In this document: in pieces, positions 42,959-53,320 of the stretch
Position numbering within the stretch: position 1 is the first letter of the stretch
How the letters are laid out: every line of letters begins with the position of its first letter
DNA from: Zoroaster sp. YZ-2022
Lineage: Eukaryota; Echinodermata; Asteroidea; Forcipulatida; Zoroasteridae
Direction: 5' to 3'
Length of the DNA: 64,000 nt
Assembly: GCA_029582265.1 (NCBI GenBank)
Contig: CM055822.1
Location: 39,200,679-39,264,678 of the forward strand
Position numbers and translations under genes: made by a program
The notes under the pieces: model-generated
Seen by the model: only the letters and a program-made list of their open reading frames with translations
Told to the model about the DNA's origin: nothing
The model's database searches: none

Positions 42959-44350
42959 CTAAGTGTCTATCAGTCTATTGGGCGGTGTCACTATGCGTCC
43001 GCTGCGAGTACGGTATGGTTGAGCAACTGTGCTAGTGGCATTAGGAGTGCATTTTCCATTACCAAAATTGTTTGCAGTGGCCTTAGTGTCAGTTTTACGC
43101 AGGATTGGTTTCAGGGTGGGCATTATTTTCTGTTGAACGCGGTTAGTTACAGGTGGGTCTGCAAAATGGAGCTGTTTCTTTGCAGGTTCCACATCGCGCA
43201 CATGTTTCCTGTTCCGACGTAGTGTCGTGCCGTTAGGTGTTTGAACTAAGTACGATCTTGGCTCACGACAAATGTCTTTCACAACTGCCGGATTCCATCT
43301 ACCAGTGGTGTGATCCTGCACGGTCACATGCTGCCATGGTACCAAGGGCGGCAATTCACGAACACCTGCATTGTCATGATGCTCTTTCTGTTTATCTTGA
43401 CGCTCAGTCAACCTGTCATGGATGGTGTCTTTATCAACCCTGTTATTGCGGATTTTCGCGGGAAGGTTGTCTTTGATTTTCCGGCCATTCAGAATCTCTG
43501 CCGGTGAAGGAAGTACGTTATCCACCGGGGTTGCACGAAGGCTTAAAAGCGCAAGGTATGGATCTGTATTAGACTGTTTTGCTTTTGTGAGAGTCTTCTT
43601 CACAGTTTGTATCATTCACTCTATGAAACCATTGCTCTGTGGAAACCGAGGGCTGGAAGTAACATGATCAAACTCCCAGTCATGTGCAAACTTGCAAAAT
43701 TCACGGCTGTCATATTGTGGACCGTTATCGCTCACCACTTTTGTGGGAATGCCGTGCTCGCTGAAAGTCTGCTTTGTGAGACCGACGACTGCTGCACTGG
43801 TGCACGGCCCATTGACCTTGCGAATAAACACGCTTTTTGAGTAGTAGTCTGCGATAATGAGGTATTCTGCATCGTCAAAGTGGAATAGGTCCGTTCACAC
43901 AGTGTGCCACGGGCGCGGAGGTATCGGGTGGGGCATGAGTGGTTCATGGGACTGCGTGCGTTGGTGTTCCTGACACACATTGCATCCGCCAACTAGTTTA
44001 GCAATGGCTTTGTTGATCCCTGGCCAATACACGTTGTTTTTGGCCCTCAGTTGGCACTTAGTGACGCCTTGATGACCAGCATGTATCTTGGCCATCACTT
44101 CCTGTTGCATGGTTTCAGGGATGACAATCCTGTCTCCCTTGGTAATAACGCCATCATCAATAGACATTTCATCCTTACACGACCAGTAATGTCGAATACA
44201 TTTTGGGAGCTGCTTGGGATACTCCGGCCAACCGACACTGATGATCTCCGACAGTAGGTGTAAAACTGGATCACAGGCCGTCTCGTGTTTGAGCTGTGTC
44301 AGCCTGGTACGTGAGATTTGAACAGTGTAAATCGTCGTGTCGAATTCGAT
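42959..44350 (-). pseudogene. gypsy integrase region of Pol, interrupted by nonsense codons
   Basis: In frame after the RT-RNase H part come an HHCC zinc site (HAGHQGVTK ... CNVCQEHQ, about 43990-44095), the first Asp (TDLFHF), the second Asp (VVSDNGPQYDSREF, about 43700) and the Glu (QSNGFIE, about 43622), then a C-terminal part with a GPY/F-like region (PWQHVTVQD). Nonsense codons lie just after the RNase H end (44351-44353), before the first Asp (about 43893) and directly after the catalytic Glu (about 43616); none changes the frame. The protein inserts the cDNA with 5-base duplications, as observed here. A run of T at 42670-42732 fills the 3' untranslated part. Confidence 0.9.
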
Positions 44351-46012
44351 CTATGGCCCTTGCATGGGGTTAAGCCTGGATAATGTGTCAGCGAGCACCA
44401 CTTCACGGCCAGGTTTGTAGATGATCGTGAAGTCATAGGGCTGCAAGCGTAGCATCATTCGTTGCAGACGTGGTGGTGTATTGGCGAGGCTTTTGTGTTG
44501 TATACTTTCCAGCGGCTTGTGGTCAGATTCCACGACAAACTCTGCTCCATAAAGGTATGTGTGAAACCGTGTACATCCAAAAACCACAGCTAAGAGCTCT
44601 CTGTCTATGTTGGCATATCGTTGCTCTGTTTCGGTAAGAGCTTTGCTCGCGAAGGCAATAGGCTTGCCATTTTGGAGAAGAGCAGCACCTAGCCCATTTA
44701 GTGAAGCGTCAACCTGTAGTATCGTTGGCTCGTCAGGGTTGAAATATGTAAGTGTGCATTCTGTACTGATCAGTGACTTGACATTTTCAAACACTTTATG
44801 GTGGGACGCTGTCCACTGCCAGTCACTGTCCTTTCGGGTAAGCGCGCGAAGAGTTTCCGTGCTATCTGCGAGTTTCGGGATGAAAGGCGATAAGTATTGT
44901 ACCAGTCCCAGAAACTGCTGTATCTCATTGACATTTTGCGGAGCAGGCAGTGCCTGTATGTCCTCGACCTTATCGGGATCGGGGTGCACACCCGCAGCGT
45001 CATAGAGGCAACCGAAGAACTTGATGCGAGGAGTGCGGATCTCACATTTGTCGGGGTTGAAAATTAGTCCATATTTGCGAGCGATCTGCATGATCTGGTG
45101 TAGGTTTTCATCATGCTCTTTGCATGTTTTGCCAAACACAGCAACATCATCAGCAATTCCAAGTGCTCCTGGACATTGTTCAAGAATCATATCCATCTTC
45201 TCTTGGAAGATATCCTGTGAGACATTTAGACCAAAAGGTAGTCTTCGGAAGCGGTATCTACCGAAAGGCGAATTGAATGTAGTCAGGTAACTGGATTGTT
45301 CGTCTAGTACAATGCTCCAATAGCCATGCCGTGCATCAAGTTTACTGAATACTGTCACTCCACTGAACTGGTGCGTTATCTCCTCAAGCGTTGGAGTCTT
45401 GTGGTAGGTGCGTTTGGAAGCCTTGTTTATCGCTTGTGGGTCTAGGCAGACCCGAAGTTTCCCATTAGTCTTTCTACTGAATGCCAAGGACGACACCCAG
45501 TCCGTTGGCTCTGTCACCTTAGTGATGACATTAAGGGCTTCCATATTGTCCAGTTCGGTTTTCAACTCAGCTTTAACTTGAATCGGGTATTTGCGTGCAG
45601 GTTGAACAACTGGCTGTGCACCATCTTTGACCGTGATATGGTACGTACCGGGGAATTCACCTATCCCGGTGAAGCGATCTGGGTAAAACCTACGAAGATC
45701 GTCCTTGTTCCGTATGGGTCTTTCCACATACGAACGCGTTTGTAGTTCGCGTGTGGCATTTGTGCATATGGCACAATGGAGCGTGACCAGCTTAAGCATA
45801 CGCGAGGATGGAAGTCCGAAGATCGCCGGTCCGTCGGTGTCCGCGAAAAAAAATCGTGCGTCCAGCCATCCTACGTCACCGTACCTGCAGGGAAATGTAA
45901 TGCATCCGTACTGTTGTATACGTGTCCCGTTATACGCTGTTAGGATTGTTTGGTGTAGTGTGGTAGCCCCTTGCTTTGGGTAACCATCAGCATCCAACGA
46001 CTTAGAAAACAT
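44351..46012 (-). CDS. gypsy Pol: end of protease, reverse transcriptase and RNase H
   Basis: An open frame of 553 codons. It begins inside the protease, one base out of frame with the Gag-protease ORF. RT motifs: RKTNGKLRVCLD, FSKLDARHGYWS, RRLPFGLNVSQDIF, and the catalytic IADDVAVFG (a variant of the usual xADD box), then FLGLVQYLSPFIP. RNase H follows with LQVDASLNGLG (Asp), RELLAVVFG (Glu) and VESDHKPL (Asp). No lesion inside this piece. It copies the element RNA into DNA in cytoplasmic particles. Sequence style is that of the common metazoan gypsy elements; I do not assign a clade. Confidence 0.95.
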   Translation of the reverse strand: MFSKSLDADGYPKQGATTLHQTILTAYNGTRIQQYGCITFPCRYGDVGWLDARFFFADTDGPAIFGLPSSRMLKLVTLHCAICTNATRELQTRSYVERPIRNKDDLRRFYPDRFTGIGEFPGTYHITVKDGAQPVVQPARKYPIQVKAELKTELDNMEALNVITKVTEPTDWVSSLAFSRKTNGKLRVCLDPQAINKASKRTYHKTPTLEEITHQFSGVTVFSKLDARHGYWSIVLDEQSSYLTTFNSPFGRYRFRRLPFGLNVSQDIFQEKMDMILEQCPGALGIADDVAVFGKTCKEHDENLHQIMQIARKYGLIFNPDKCEIRTPRIKFFGCLYDAAGVHPDPDKVEDIQALPAPQNVNEIQQFLGLVQYLSPFIPKLADSTETLRALTRKDSDWQWTASHHKVFENVKSLISTECTLTYFNPDEPTILQVDASLNGLGAALLQNGKPIAFASKALTETEQRYANIDRELLAVVFGCTRFHTYLYGAEFVVESDHKPLESIQHKSLANTPPRLQRMMLRLQPYDFTIIYKPGREVVLADTLSRLNPMQGP

Positions 46013-47097
46013 CCGTCGAATGTCCGAAGGGGTAGAATGTTGCCCTGCGCTCCGGTGTCAACTTTAACGCGAAGTGTATGTGAACCGGGGCGATGTTGTA
46101 GCATATAAATATCCAGCGTGGCGAACAATTCATCGCGAGTGTCAGGTGTACCATTAATACTATCGACTGTGTGCTGAACGGTGATCGTATCAAAACTCAT
46201 GCTTTCAAATTGTTCCTGTGCATCAGCGATATCGTCATAATCGACAGCGTGTACGTCACGTTCTTGACGCGATGAGGAGCGGGGTCGACCGCTCTTACGT
46301 CGAAAGGAATATGACCCTCTATTGCGAGATCGTGACCTGCGAGTGTTGCGAGGTTTGGCCTTGCCCGCTTTACTGAGGCACATGTGTTGCCAGTGTCCCA
46401 GCTTGCCGCAAGCTCTACACTTTGTACCATGGGCTGGGCATAAGTCTTTTGGCCTGTACGCGTGACGTCCACCACAGTTCTTGCATTGTCCTCTCTTAGC
46501 AATCACGTCGACTGTTTCTTTACCAATATGGTTCAGTTGGGCCATGTGTGCGACGCTGGCCTCATGTGTACGGCATACGTCCAATGCATCCTTCAGCAGT
46601 AGGCTTTTATCTTTTCCAAGAAGTTTTTTCTGCACGGGTGCGTATTTCACGCCAGAGATGATCACCTCGATCATCCTTTCATCGAGCGTCGCAACATCGG
46701 CAAATTGACACTTTGCTTTGCAGCGCGTGTAGAAATCATCAACACTCTCTTGGTCACCTTGAACATATCGTTGAAATTCCAAGCGGTGTATGCGAAAGTT
46801 GTCTTGTGGCTCAATTTGGTGGGAAAATTTGTCCCATATGTTCTTTGGGTCACGGAGTTCATCATCCGCCAACCCCCATGTATTAAACATGCGAAGACCT
46901 TCGCTTCCCGACCACAGTATTATGTAATCATGCTGGTCTTCAGTGTCAATCTTGTTTGCTCTGAACCACATTGATGCAGTCTGTCGGAATTCACGGAATG
47001 CCTGGGGCCTGTCTGCATTTCCCCAGTCCATCTTTGGGTGAGGTATTGAGTCTGCCATGTCTATTAGGTTTGATGTACTGTAGGTGGGCGTTACCAA
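45940..47097 (-). CDS. gypsy Gag with zinc knuckle, running into aspartic protease
   Basis: 385 codons from the ATG at 47097. The capsid-like part (to about residue 200) is followed by CKNCGGRH and a classical CCHC knuckle CRACGKLGHWQHMC, then an Arg/Ser-rich RNA-binding tail and the protease active site VKVDTGAQGNILP. Eight codons later the frame is lost by what looks like the deletion of one C near 46012; the remaining protease codons are in the Pol frame. A programmed shift is unlikely inside the protease fold, so I read it as a lesion or assembly error. The protein packs the RNA and forms the particle. Confidence 0.92.
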   Translation of the reverse strand: MVTPTYSTSNLIDMADSIPHPKMDWGNADRPQAFREFRQTASMWFRANKIDTEDQHDYIILWSGSEGLRMFNTWGLADDELRDPKNIWDKFSHQIEPQDNFRIHRLEFQRYVQGDQESVDDFYTRCKAKCQFADVATLDERMIEVIISGVKYAPVQKKLLGKDKSLLLKDALDVCRTHEASVAHMAQLNHIGKETVDVIAKRGQCKNCGGRHAYRPKDLCPAHGTKCRACGKLGHWQHMCLSKAGKAKPRNTRRSRSRNRGSYSFRRKSGRPRSSSRQERDVHAVDYDDIADAQEQFESMSFDTITVQHTVDSINGTPDTRDELFATLDIYMLQHRPGSHTLRVKVDTGAQGNILPLRTFDGCFLSRWMLMVTQSKGLPHYTKQS

Positions 47098-47443
47098 TCT
47101 AGTTGCAAACTAATACAAAATGCAGTCGAGCCGAAGCAAGTTACTGTCATTTAGCTACAGCGTAAAAAGCATTATACGTGTATATCCGTAGTGCACAATG
47201 ACATGGAAGTCACCACGAGGTCACCGAAAGAGCATCTCATACATCACGCGGCGAAAATAGCACGCTCTGTATACGTACCGTATGTACATGTATGTAGGAC
47301 CCGCGTGTGTGGCCCTATCTATCTGCACGTAGACCACGACGCTCAACCGGAGACGTTGAAATCCAAAGAGAAAACATCGATTTCGTATGAAAGAACAGTC
47401 AGTTCCTTGTCATGTTTGTGTCCTATGGGTTCCTTATAAATCA

Positions 47444-47461
47444 CTTATACCGCTGCCACCA
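47444..47461 (-). other. Primer binding site of the gypsy element
   Basis: Directly next to the 5' LTR, minus strand TGGTGGCAGCGGTATAAG. It begins with TGG, complementary to a tRNA CCA end, as usual for LTR elements. The exact tRNA is not determined. Confidence 0.75.
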
Positions 47462-47617
47462 TGTTATAAAGCAATATATTAATAAATCACACACATACAC
47501 AAGATGTTGTTGACGTTCAATATGCTGTCATGTTCCATGTACTACAGACTCTATAGAAATCAACTGCCCATAGGTTACATGCGTATGAATATTTATACAA
47601 TAATGAGTTCCTTTACA
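47462..47617 (-). repeat. 5' LTR of the gypsy element
   Basis: 156 bases, nearly identical to 42393-42552; the main difference is a short block around CAACTGCCCATAGG. It is followed on the plus strand by the GTAGT duplication. Confidence 0.95.
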
Positions 47618-47849
47618 GTAGTCATGTACCTTGACTCCCCACAATACTCATGTCCGATGCAAAACAACAACACTGAGGAACCAGACGAAATATAACGAAA
47701 AATGCGTGGTGCGTCAATTGGGAAAAAGTGTAGGCTTTTCGTTAATTTTCGTTTCGTCGTCTACGTTTTAGTTCGAAAAATGCCTCGAAAACATAATTCC
47801 GGTGATGTCACCATGACGTTCACAGCAACGGTTTCGTCAGCTTGTTATG

Positions 47850-49030
47850 TTCTGTTCATGTGTTAAGTTTGAAGGCTGTATATGCTTAGCAAGGATGCCT
47901 TTGTTGCCGGACAAGCGCCACTGAGAAGAAGAAGAAGTAAAACAATAAAAAAAAAAAACTAGAGCTTAAGTGTTTGTTTGAACAAACACACGGTGTTCGA
48001 GTCAACTTCCGATTCAATCAAATTATCAACGATGATGTCAATATCATATTTTGCAAAGGTGTATCATATTTTATTATTTCAATATCAATTTCATATTCAT
48101 AAAATATATCAATTTTGCATTAGAATGTGTTGACTTTGGTCTAATTGTTTGGACCGGAAGTAAAGGTCAGAACAGGTGATTTGAAGGTCATATAATTATA
48201 TGACACAATGAAACTTCCTCGTGATCATGAAAAAATAACGTTAGTACTTGCTTTGGTTCAATTTCTGAGATTGGAAAATAATCCCTTTTTATAAAATGCC
48301 ACTAGGGGGCGCTCTGAACTTTGATGATGTTATCAAACTTGTTTTGAGAATATAAGATGTCACTATCACTTTATTCGCAGAAGTCATATTCAAATTTCCT
48401 ATGACTTTTGAGATTATGTTGCCAAAAGGGCAAATGATATGTGATGACGTCATCAGTCATATTTTAAAAAAGGTCACGTCAATAGTAATTTCGTCCACTG
48501 AAGGCATATACCATATCCAGTTTCGACCGGAAAGAGAAGTCTGATTGGATCATGTCTGTGTACGAAATGTCACATAATTCAAGATCTGTAAGATGATGCA
48601 AAGATTGTGTAAATATCTTTTGTGGTTCATGAGATATGATTTTTGGAAATATTAAAATTTTAGTGTATTTCGCTATCTGATGACGTCAACATGACATCAG
48701 AACTTTACCTGAAACTATGTCATAAATTTATTGACAACTACATGTTATGGTATAAGTATGTGTTAAATTTGAAGGCTGTGTGAATTTTGGAACTATGTTT
48801 TTTTGTTCAATAAGTCTCATCGAGAAGATAATGTGAAAATATCTTTTGTGGTTCACGAGATATGATATTTTGAAATATTAAACTTTGATTTAGTGTAATT
48901 CGATATCTGATGCCTTAACCATGATGTCACAACCGAGGATACAACTACATGTTAAGGTCTATGTGTTAAGTTTTAAGGTTCTGTATCAGAATAATGCTTA
49001 AAACGTGTAGGCCTTAATCTTTTTAATTTA
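47850..49030 (+). repeat. End of copy A and start of copy B of the dispersed repeat
   Basis: Copy A ends near 47948 with an A-rich tail; copy B begins at 47957 with CTAGAGCTTAAGTG. From 48480 to 48960 it holds diverged inner units (TTCATGAGATATGATTTTT, TGACGTCA-containing words), also present at 51220-51640 and, inverted, at 27780-28000. No coding capacity is seen. Confidence 0.75.
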
Positions 49031-49629
49031 TTTATTTATTAATGATAATGAAACATATAATTTGGTTATTACATTAATTAAAATGAAACAAAATTCACTG
49101 ACCATTTAGAAATTTGCTAACCGGCTAACCAAAACCAATATTTAAAAGTAAACACCCAACAATTTGGGAAAACAATACTTACCATTTTGTTGTTCTAGAC
49201 TCTTTTTTTCTAGACTCTTTTTTGGTTATTAAACAATCATTGTGGGAAGTTCATTGATGCTTTTCGATTACAAATTTATACACATTATTCCATTTGCACA
49301 ATCTGGATCTCTTGCCTCAAAATCAAAAGTAATTCATTTTGTATTTAAACTGCTGTGCCTGAAAACCTTTTTCACACGATTTCAAATTCAAGCCACATTG
49401 TAAACAATTAAATTTACCAAAAAAATATGCTTGGGTGTCTCAGAATAATTTTTACCAAAGGTGCAATGCTGAGTGTTGACAATCTTAAAAACTTCTAATC
49501 TGGTCTGTGCTCTGACCATTTTGTTAAAAGTACGACTGTTCTTTCTGAATAATGGACACATCAGGGTATTTCACTGCAGTAGTAACTTCTAGTGTGTTGG
49601 GTTCCTCTATTCACCACATATCTTGTGAG
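49031..49629 (-). mobile_element. Decayed L1/Tx1-like LINE fragment
   Basis: On the minus strand around 49380-49510 a broken frame gives HCTFGKNYSETPKHIF, close to the C.FC...ETP.HIF zinc motif after the RT of L1/Tx1 LINEs, with further readable words downstream and several stops. It is comparable to the scrap at 9390-9690. It probably inserted into copy B of the dispersed repeat. Confidence 0.35.
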
Positions 49630-51215
49630 TCATGTTGTACTTTGAGTGGTTTTCGTTTCTTCTTACGCTGGAAGATAATAAATAAATGATTTCAATTTCA
49701 AATGCTTGTTTACATCTACTCTTTCAATAAAAACACAGATCTATGTATTGCCAAAAGTAGAATTATGAGCCCATCAGTAACACTTATTCTGGAACTTCTG
49801 GCATACTTCTAACAATCAATTTGTGAAATGTTTGATTTTAAGGTGATTAACTTCCTCACTACAAGGGGAATACAAGTAGCCATGGAAGAAACAAATACAT
49901 GGACCATACATCACCTACTTTATGTGACACTGTAAAAGTATAGGTATCAGCTAATTTTAATCTTAAAATTATGTAGTAAGATGATCCAGAGATGGATAAA
50001 ATAAACAGCTTGATGAGACAGAAAATATGAGGTTTAACCTGCGCTTTTATATGGCATTTATATTGTTCTGACATCCAAGAAAAACCTAGTAAACACAATA
50101 CATAAAATTATATTAGATACATGTGTGTACAATTCAATCCTAACCCATTATTAGCATAGGCATAATTCAATACATCATAACAGTAACTGTGTTACATGTA
50201 CAGGAAAACATTTAATTTTAAATATTGCCATGGCCTGAAACCTACATGTTTTATGTCAATAAATCCTACTCATTTTACACTATTACTATATATGATCTAC
50301 TCACCAGTCGATGACAATTTAACTTCAAAGGTTTGATGACAAAACTCCCAAAAGTTTACACTTAACGCTGTCTACCAGAAAATGTGGCAGTCTGACGTGG
50401 GAAAACTCCCGGCCGCTTCACTCCAAAACAAGTAAACAAAACCCATGCGCGGTACTAAATTATAGGTTAAATCTAATTCAAATATAAAATCTACACTGGC
50501 TTTGGCTTTAAATAATGTTACAATAATTAGTGTGATGTAATAAACATCCTTCAATCGAAGTACTTAAAGAATATCATACCCGTTCAGAAATTTGTTTGGA
50601 CTACTTGTTTCGTCATCACTCATATAATCAGCATCCGAGGACCGTAAATCATGAAATGCGCCCTCAATCGTCCCAAATTAAATGAAACTAACGCAATATT
50701 AAAATAATACCCTTAAAAACCTAAATCACCATAATTATAAGAAAAGTTACCTTTTGTAGATGTACTGGAAAGTCTTATATTGTAGGCACAACATCTGCTG
50801 TGACAGTCTGAGCCTTGTAACTGCCGTTTGACCCGTTCTATTTTAAAGCACGATTCTGCGAAGCAGTCTGAACAAAGCACAATTTCACTGACGCTTCATA
50901 CACAACACACATACTCATGTTACACTGCGGGACATGTACCGTACAAATGCCGCATTGAATGAGAATGGTGTAAATTTCCATGCATTTTCCCAAAAAAATT
51001 CTTCAGGTTTGTTATATTGAGAGGTGATGACTTGAGGAAGGAACATTTGTGACCCAATATCATGTAAAAAAGGAGAAATTTTCCACACTCGTTTCATTCC
51101 GTTACGTTGTAGGCCTATATTAAACTCAGTAAATTCCTGTGTTTACGTATTCTGTGCACGCGCGATATGGGCTATAGATCGTACATACAGGGAATAGTAA
51201 TTCAGCATATTGTTT
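49630..51215. other. Spacer without recognised genes
   Basis: No ORF here has motifs or coding context. There are scattered CpG-containing words at 50390-50450 and 50860-50900 and no repeat I can assign. It lies within copy B of the dispersed repeat or in something inserted there. Confidence 0.4.
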
Positions 51216-51219
51216 CACT

Positions 51220-51793
51220 TAACCTTCCGGTTTCGACCGGAAGGAAAGGTCAGATTGGGGTCACGTCCAAAAACGAAATGTGACATAGTTCAAGATCTTT
51301 AAGATGATAAAAAGATTGTGAAAATATCTTATATGGTTCATGAGATATGATTTTTTGAAATTTTGAAATTTTCAACTTCCGGTTTTGACCGGAACGAAAG
51401 GTCAGATTGGGATCACGTCTAAAAACGAAAAATTACATAATTCAAGATCTTTCAGATGATGCAAAGATTGTGAAAATATCTTTTGTGGTTCATGAGATAT
51501 GATTTTTCGAAATATTAAACTTTGATTTAGCGTAATTCGACACCTGATGACGTAATCATGACGTCACAGAAAACGGTTTCGTCTGCTTGATATGTTCTGT
51601 TTATGTGTTAAGTTTGAAGGCTGTATATGCTTAGCAAGGATGCCTTTGTTACCGGACAGATCGCCACTGAGAAGAAGGAGAAGTAAAAAAAAAAACAGTA
51701 CAAAAACAATAGGTGTTCGCGCTGCGCTCTCGAACACCTAAAAAACGGTACAGAAACAATAGGTGTTCGCGCTGTCGCTCGAACACCTAATAA
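51220..51793 (+). repeat. End of copy B and tandem hairpins
   Basis: Two diverged inner units (TTCCGGTTTCGACCGGAAGG at 51226, TTCCGGTTTTGACCGGAA at 51379) precede the end module shared with 47850-47940. After an A-run, two 50-base tandem units each hold a hairpin AGGTGTTCG ... CGAACACCT (51712-51740 and 51762-51789). The end touches the interrupted Penelope coding sequence. Confidence 0.8.
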
Positions 51794-53320
51794 GTTCAAC
51801 ATCCTTAATACTATGTTTAGGGCTGTTGAAGTGGATTGCTACAGGGTATGTTTTTCTCGTTTTCACAGAGGAAACATGGTTGGCAAAGCGCAGACACAAT
51901 TTGGTCTTTGTCTCCCCTACATATTGTTTACCACAACTTTTACATGACATTGCATATAATTATAACATTGGGTGTGTCACACTGGGATTTAGTTCTGATT
52001 GTGTAGGTGAGGCCAATACTGTGGCTTTTCACCTTCTGAGCAGGTTTGAGCTATAAACAGGTTTTGCATCTCGAGCGGGTACAATTAAAGCACCCCTGTG
52101 GTGAGTCATGATCAGTGACGTTAAGGTCACTGTTGGTGCTAGGGGGCCTACCCCAAACCAATATATCGCCGAGGTTGCGGGGGCGACGGAAATCAATCAA
52201 AGGGGGCTCAGGGATGGCTGAGCGTAACCTATCAGAGGAGTGTAAAATAGTCATGTTACCATTTACGATAGATGGAAGTCTGGGTAATCTGGGGTGATAA
52301 GTAGTGGCCAGAGGAACTCTGTTGGGAAGGGTTTTCTTGTCATCCAGGGTAGCCAAGAGGGTGCTACGGGGGTACAGAGGGCCCTGTTGGTTGCTAGGGT
52401 TTGCTATGACTCCGAGATACAAGGTGTTGCCTCAGTTCAGACGACCGTCTCCTGTATAATGTATCAGTGGAACAGATACATCTTATACTGGGGGCTTGAC
52501 TGTAGGCAATGGCCTCTTTGCAGTGCTTGGGGTGGCAGCTGTCAGAAAGGAGGTATTGTCAGTGGGTTTACAATAGACATCAGTCGAGATGCCCTGGGGG
52601 ATTTGTTGATGGTGACGTCTAGGAAGTTCACGCTATTGGGAGAGTAGTTAGCAGTGAACTTGATGGTGGCATGGAATGAATTAATGTAGTTGATGAATTC
52701 ATCTAGGCTATCTTGACCACCACACCAGATGGAGAAAATATCGTCAATAAATCTCCACCATACTAGAGGAGGGTGGAGGCAGAAGATAGCAATCTGTCTT
52801 CAAGGTTAGACATAAACAGATTAGCGTATGAGGGTGCCATCTTAGTGCCCATGGCTGTACATTGTACCTGGAGAAAGTTTCTGTCTAGTAAAGTGAAATT
52901 GTTTTTGGTCAGTATATGTCGGATACAATTTGTGAGGTGTCTCACAGAAGGTTTCGCTTGGTTTGGTTGTTGGATCTGAGAGCATTGGGTGTAGTGTTCT
53001 GTATGAATGAAGAGATATGAGAGACCAGAGGGTTGAGGTAGCTGTCAACGAACTCAGAGATAGGTTCTAATGGGCTACCATTACCCGATACAATGGGACG
53101 ACCCGGGTTACCTGCCTTGTGTATTTTAGGCAGTAGATAGAAGCGGGCCGTACGAGGATCCTGTGGGATGAGATAGTTAAAGGTATCCTTGTTAATGTTG
53201 ACGAGGGTGTCAGAAATTTCTTTTGCAAGGAGTGGGTAGGGTCAGTATCACATTCTGTATAGTGACCAGTGTTATTAAGTTGTCTAAGGGCCTCGGCTAT
53301 GTAATCATCACTGTTTTTGG
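51794..53320 (-). mobile_element. Penelope-like element: reverse transcriptase and first half of GIY-YIG
   Basis: Minus strand, several frames. From about 53310: DDYIAEALRQLNN, then the RT core YLLPKIHKAGNPGRPI (about 53130), QCTAMGTKMAPSYANLFM (about 52850; catalytic core region), a poorly readable stretch, then an intact frame at 52051-52422 (linker TTYHPRLPRLP, DFRRPRNLGDILV, Cys-rich CFNCTRSRCKTC), then CKSCGKQYVGETKT and HSIKDVELI, the first half of the GIY-YIG nuclease. It breaks at 51794, and the second half of the nuclease is at 40937. At least three frame changes lie in the RT. The N-terminal part is missing. Penelope-like RT is related to telomerase RT. Confidence 0.88.

Larger units (their letters stand above)
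42393..47617 (-). mobile_element. Complete but inactive Ty3/gypsy LTR retrotransposon
   Basis: A 5.2-kb element on the minus strand with short LTRs, a primer binding site, Gag with zinc knuckle, protease, RT-RNase H and integrase. It is flanked by the 5-base target duplication GTAGT (42388-42392, 47618-47622). Domain order PR-RT-RH-IN marks Ty3/gypsy. One frameshift in the protease and three nonsense codons in or before the integrase make it inactive. LTRs differ by a handful of substitutions and one small indel cluster, so the insertion is old enough to have drifted. Confidence 0.96.

Noticed and set aside
45940..46012. Programmed frameshift between Gag-protease and RT of the gypsy element
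   Set aside because: The change of frame lies inside the protease just after its active site and is best explained by loss of one C; no slippery heptamer is visible.
52051..52422. Separate gene encoding a 123-residue protein
   Set aside because: Its sequence is the linker between RT and GIY-YIG of the Penelope element, in the expected order and orientation.
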